A stretch of 12,563 bases of DNA, taken from NCBI GenBank assembly GCA_030044475.1, contig JASHVP010000177.1:1-12563 (forward strand). The letters run 5' to 3'. Positions 12,415 through 12,563 of the stretch are shown one piece after another. The stretch's first letter is position 1. Every line of letters begins with the position of its first letter. The position numbers and the translations under genes were made by a program. Source of the DNA: Thermoplasmata archaeon. GTDB lineage: Archaea > Thermoplasmatota > Thermoplasmata > Lutacidiplasmatales > UBA184. The notes beneath the pieces were generated by a model. The model saw nothing but the letters and a program-made list of their open reading frames with translations. It was not told the DNA's origin and ran no database searches.

Positions 12415-12563
12415 TCAGAACGCCCGCGACGCCGGCTGCTCGCCGAACTCCCGTCGCCAGACGTCCGCGATCTCGCCGAGCGTGGCGGCCTCCCGGACGG
12501 CCCGGAGCACGTGCGGCATCACGTTCTCGCCGTTCCGGGTGGCCCGCTCGAGCTCGGCGAGGG
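12415..12563 (-). CDS. Methylmalonyl-CoA mutase large subunit, C-terminal end only
   Basis: Only the last 48 codons and the stop lie in the window. The peptide reads LAELERATRNGENVMPHVLR, then AVREAATLGEIADVWRREFG, then EQPASRAF. GENVMP followed by ATLGEI and WRREFGE is the characteristic C-terminal end of the catalytic domain of acyl-CoA mutases of the methylmalonyl-CoA type. The stop here, with no B12-binding domain after it, means that the B12 domain is encoded by a separate gene, as in archaeal mutases. Eight bases separate it from the epimerase start, so the two are in one operon. A close relative such as an isobutyryl- or ethylmalonyl-CoA mutase cannot be excluded from this fragment, but the adjacent epimerase favours methylmalonyl-CoA. 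Confidence 0.88.
   Translation of the reverse strand, partial: LAELERATRNGENVMPHVLRAVREAATLGEIADVWRREFGEQPASRAF

Overview
The window reads as a gene-dense, GC-rich piece of an archaeal chromosome. Archaeal markers seen directly are a transcription factor B (TFB), the archaeal-type purine enzyme PurP, the archaeal CoA-pathway enzyme 4-phosphopantoate--beta-alanine ligase, an enolase-rpsB pair, a TrmB-type regulator, and many TATA boxes about 25-29 bases before start codons (leaderless promoters). The proteins are not strongly acidic, so a haloarchaeon is unlikely. A GC-rich member of the Thermoplasmatota or a relative is my best guess, but this is inference.

Layout, left to right. (1) 1-665, minus: 5' part of a HAD hydrolase, cut by the window edge. 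(2) 784-2305, plus: the only plus-strand unit, an unrecognised coiled-coil protein followed by the CoA enzyme. (3) 2256-2896, minus: a tRNA-Ser(GGA) gene that appears to be interrupted by a 33-base intron inside its T-loop, followed 28 bases later by a GAF-domain protein resembling free methionine-R-sulfoxide reductase. The GAF gene overlaps the CoA gene tail-to-tail. (4) 2956-3195, minus: a small four-CxxC zinc-ribbon protein. (5) 3271-4979, minus: a two-gene ABC exporter (ATPase, then ABC-2 permease, ATGA overlap). (6) 5027-6094, minus: purP. (7) 6148-7350, minus: a RecB/AddB-like PD-(D/E)XK nuclease with a predicted iron-sulfur cluster. (8) 7444-8544, minus: TFB with a strong TATA box and a 16-base palindrome upstream. 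(9) 8803-10077, minus: a TrmB-like regulator with a C-terminal cysteine-bearing sensor-like domain. (10) 10139-12563, minus: a tightly packed operon running from the 3' end of methylmalonyl-CoA mutase through methylmalonyl-CoA epimerase and enolase to ribosomal protein S2.

The content is mostly housekeeping: CoA, purine, propionyl/methylmalonyl-CoA and glycolytic metabolism, basal transcription and translation. No mobile element, CRISPR array or phage gene was seen. The most notable item is the split tRNA-Ser gene, whose intact acceptor and T stems only appear when the intron is removed. Next are the TrmB fusion regulator with a four-cysteine tail, and the palindrome plus direct repeat upstream of the TFB promoter.
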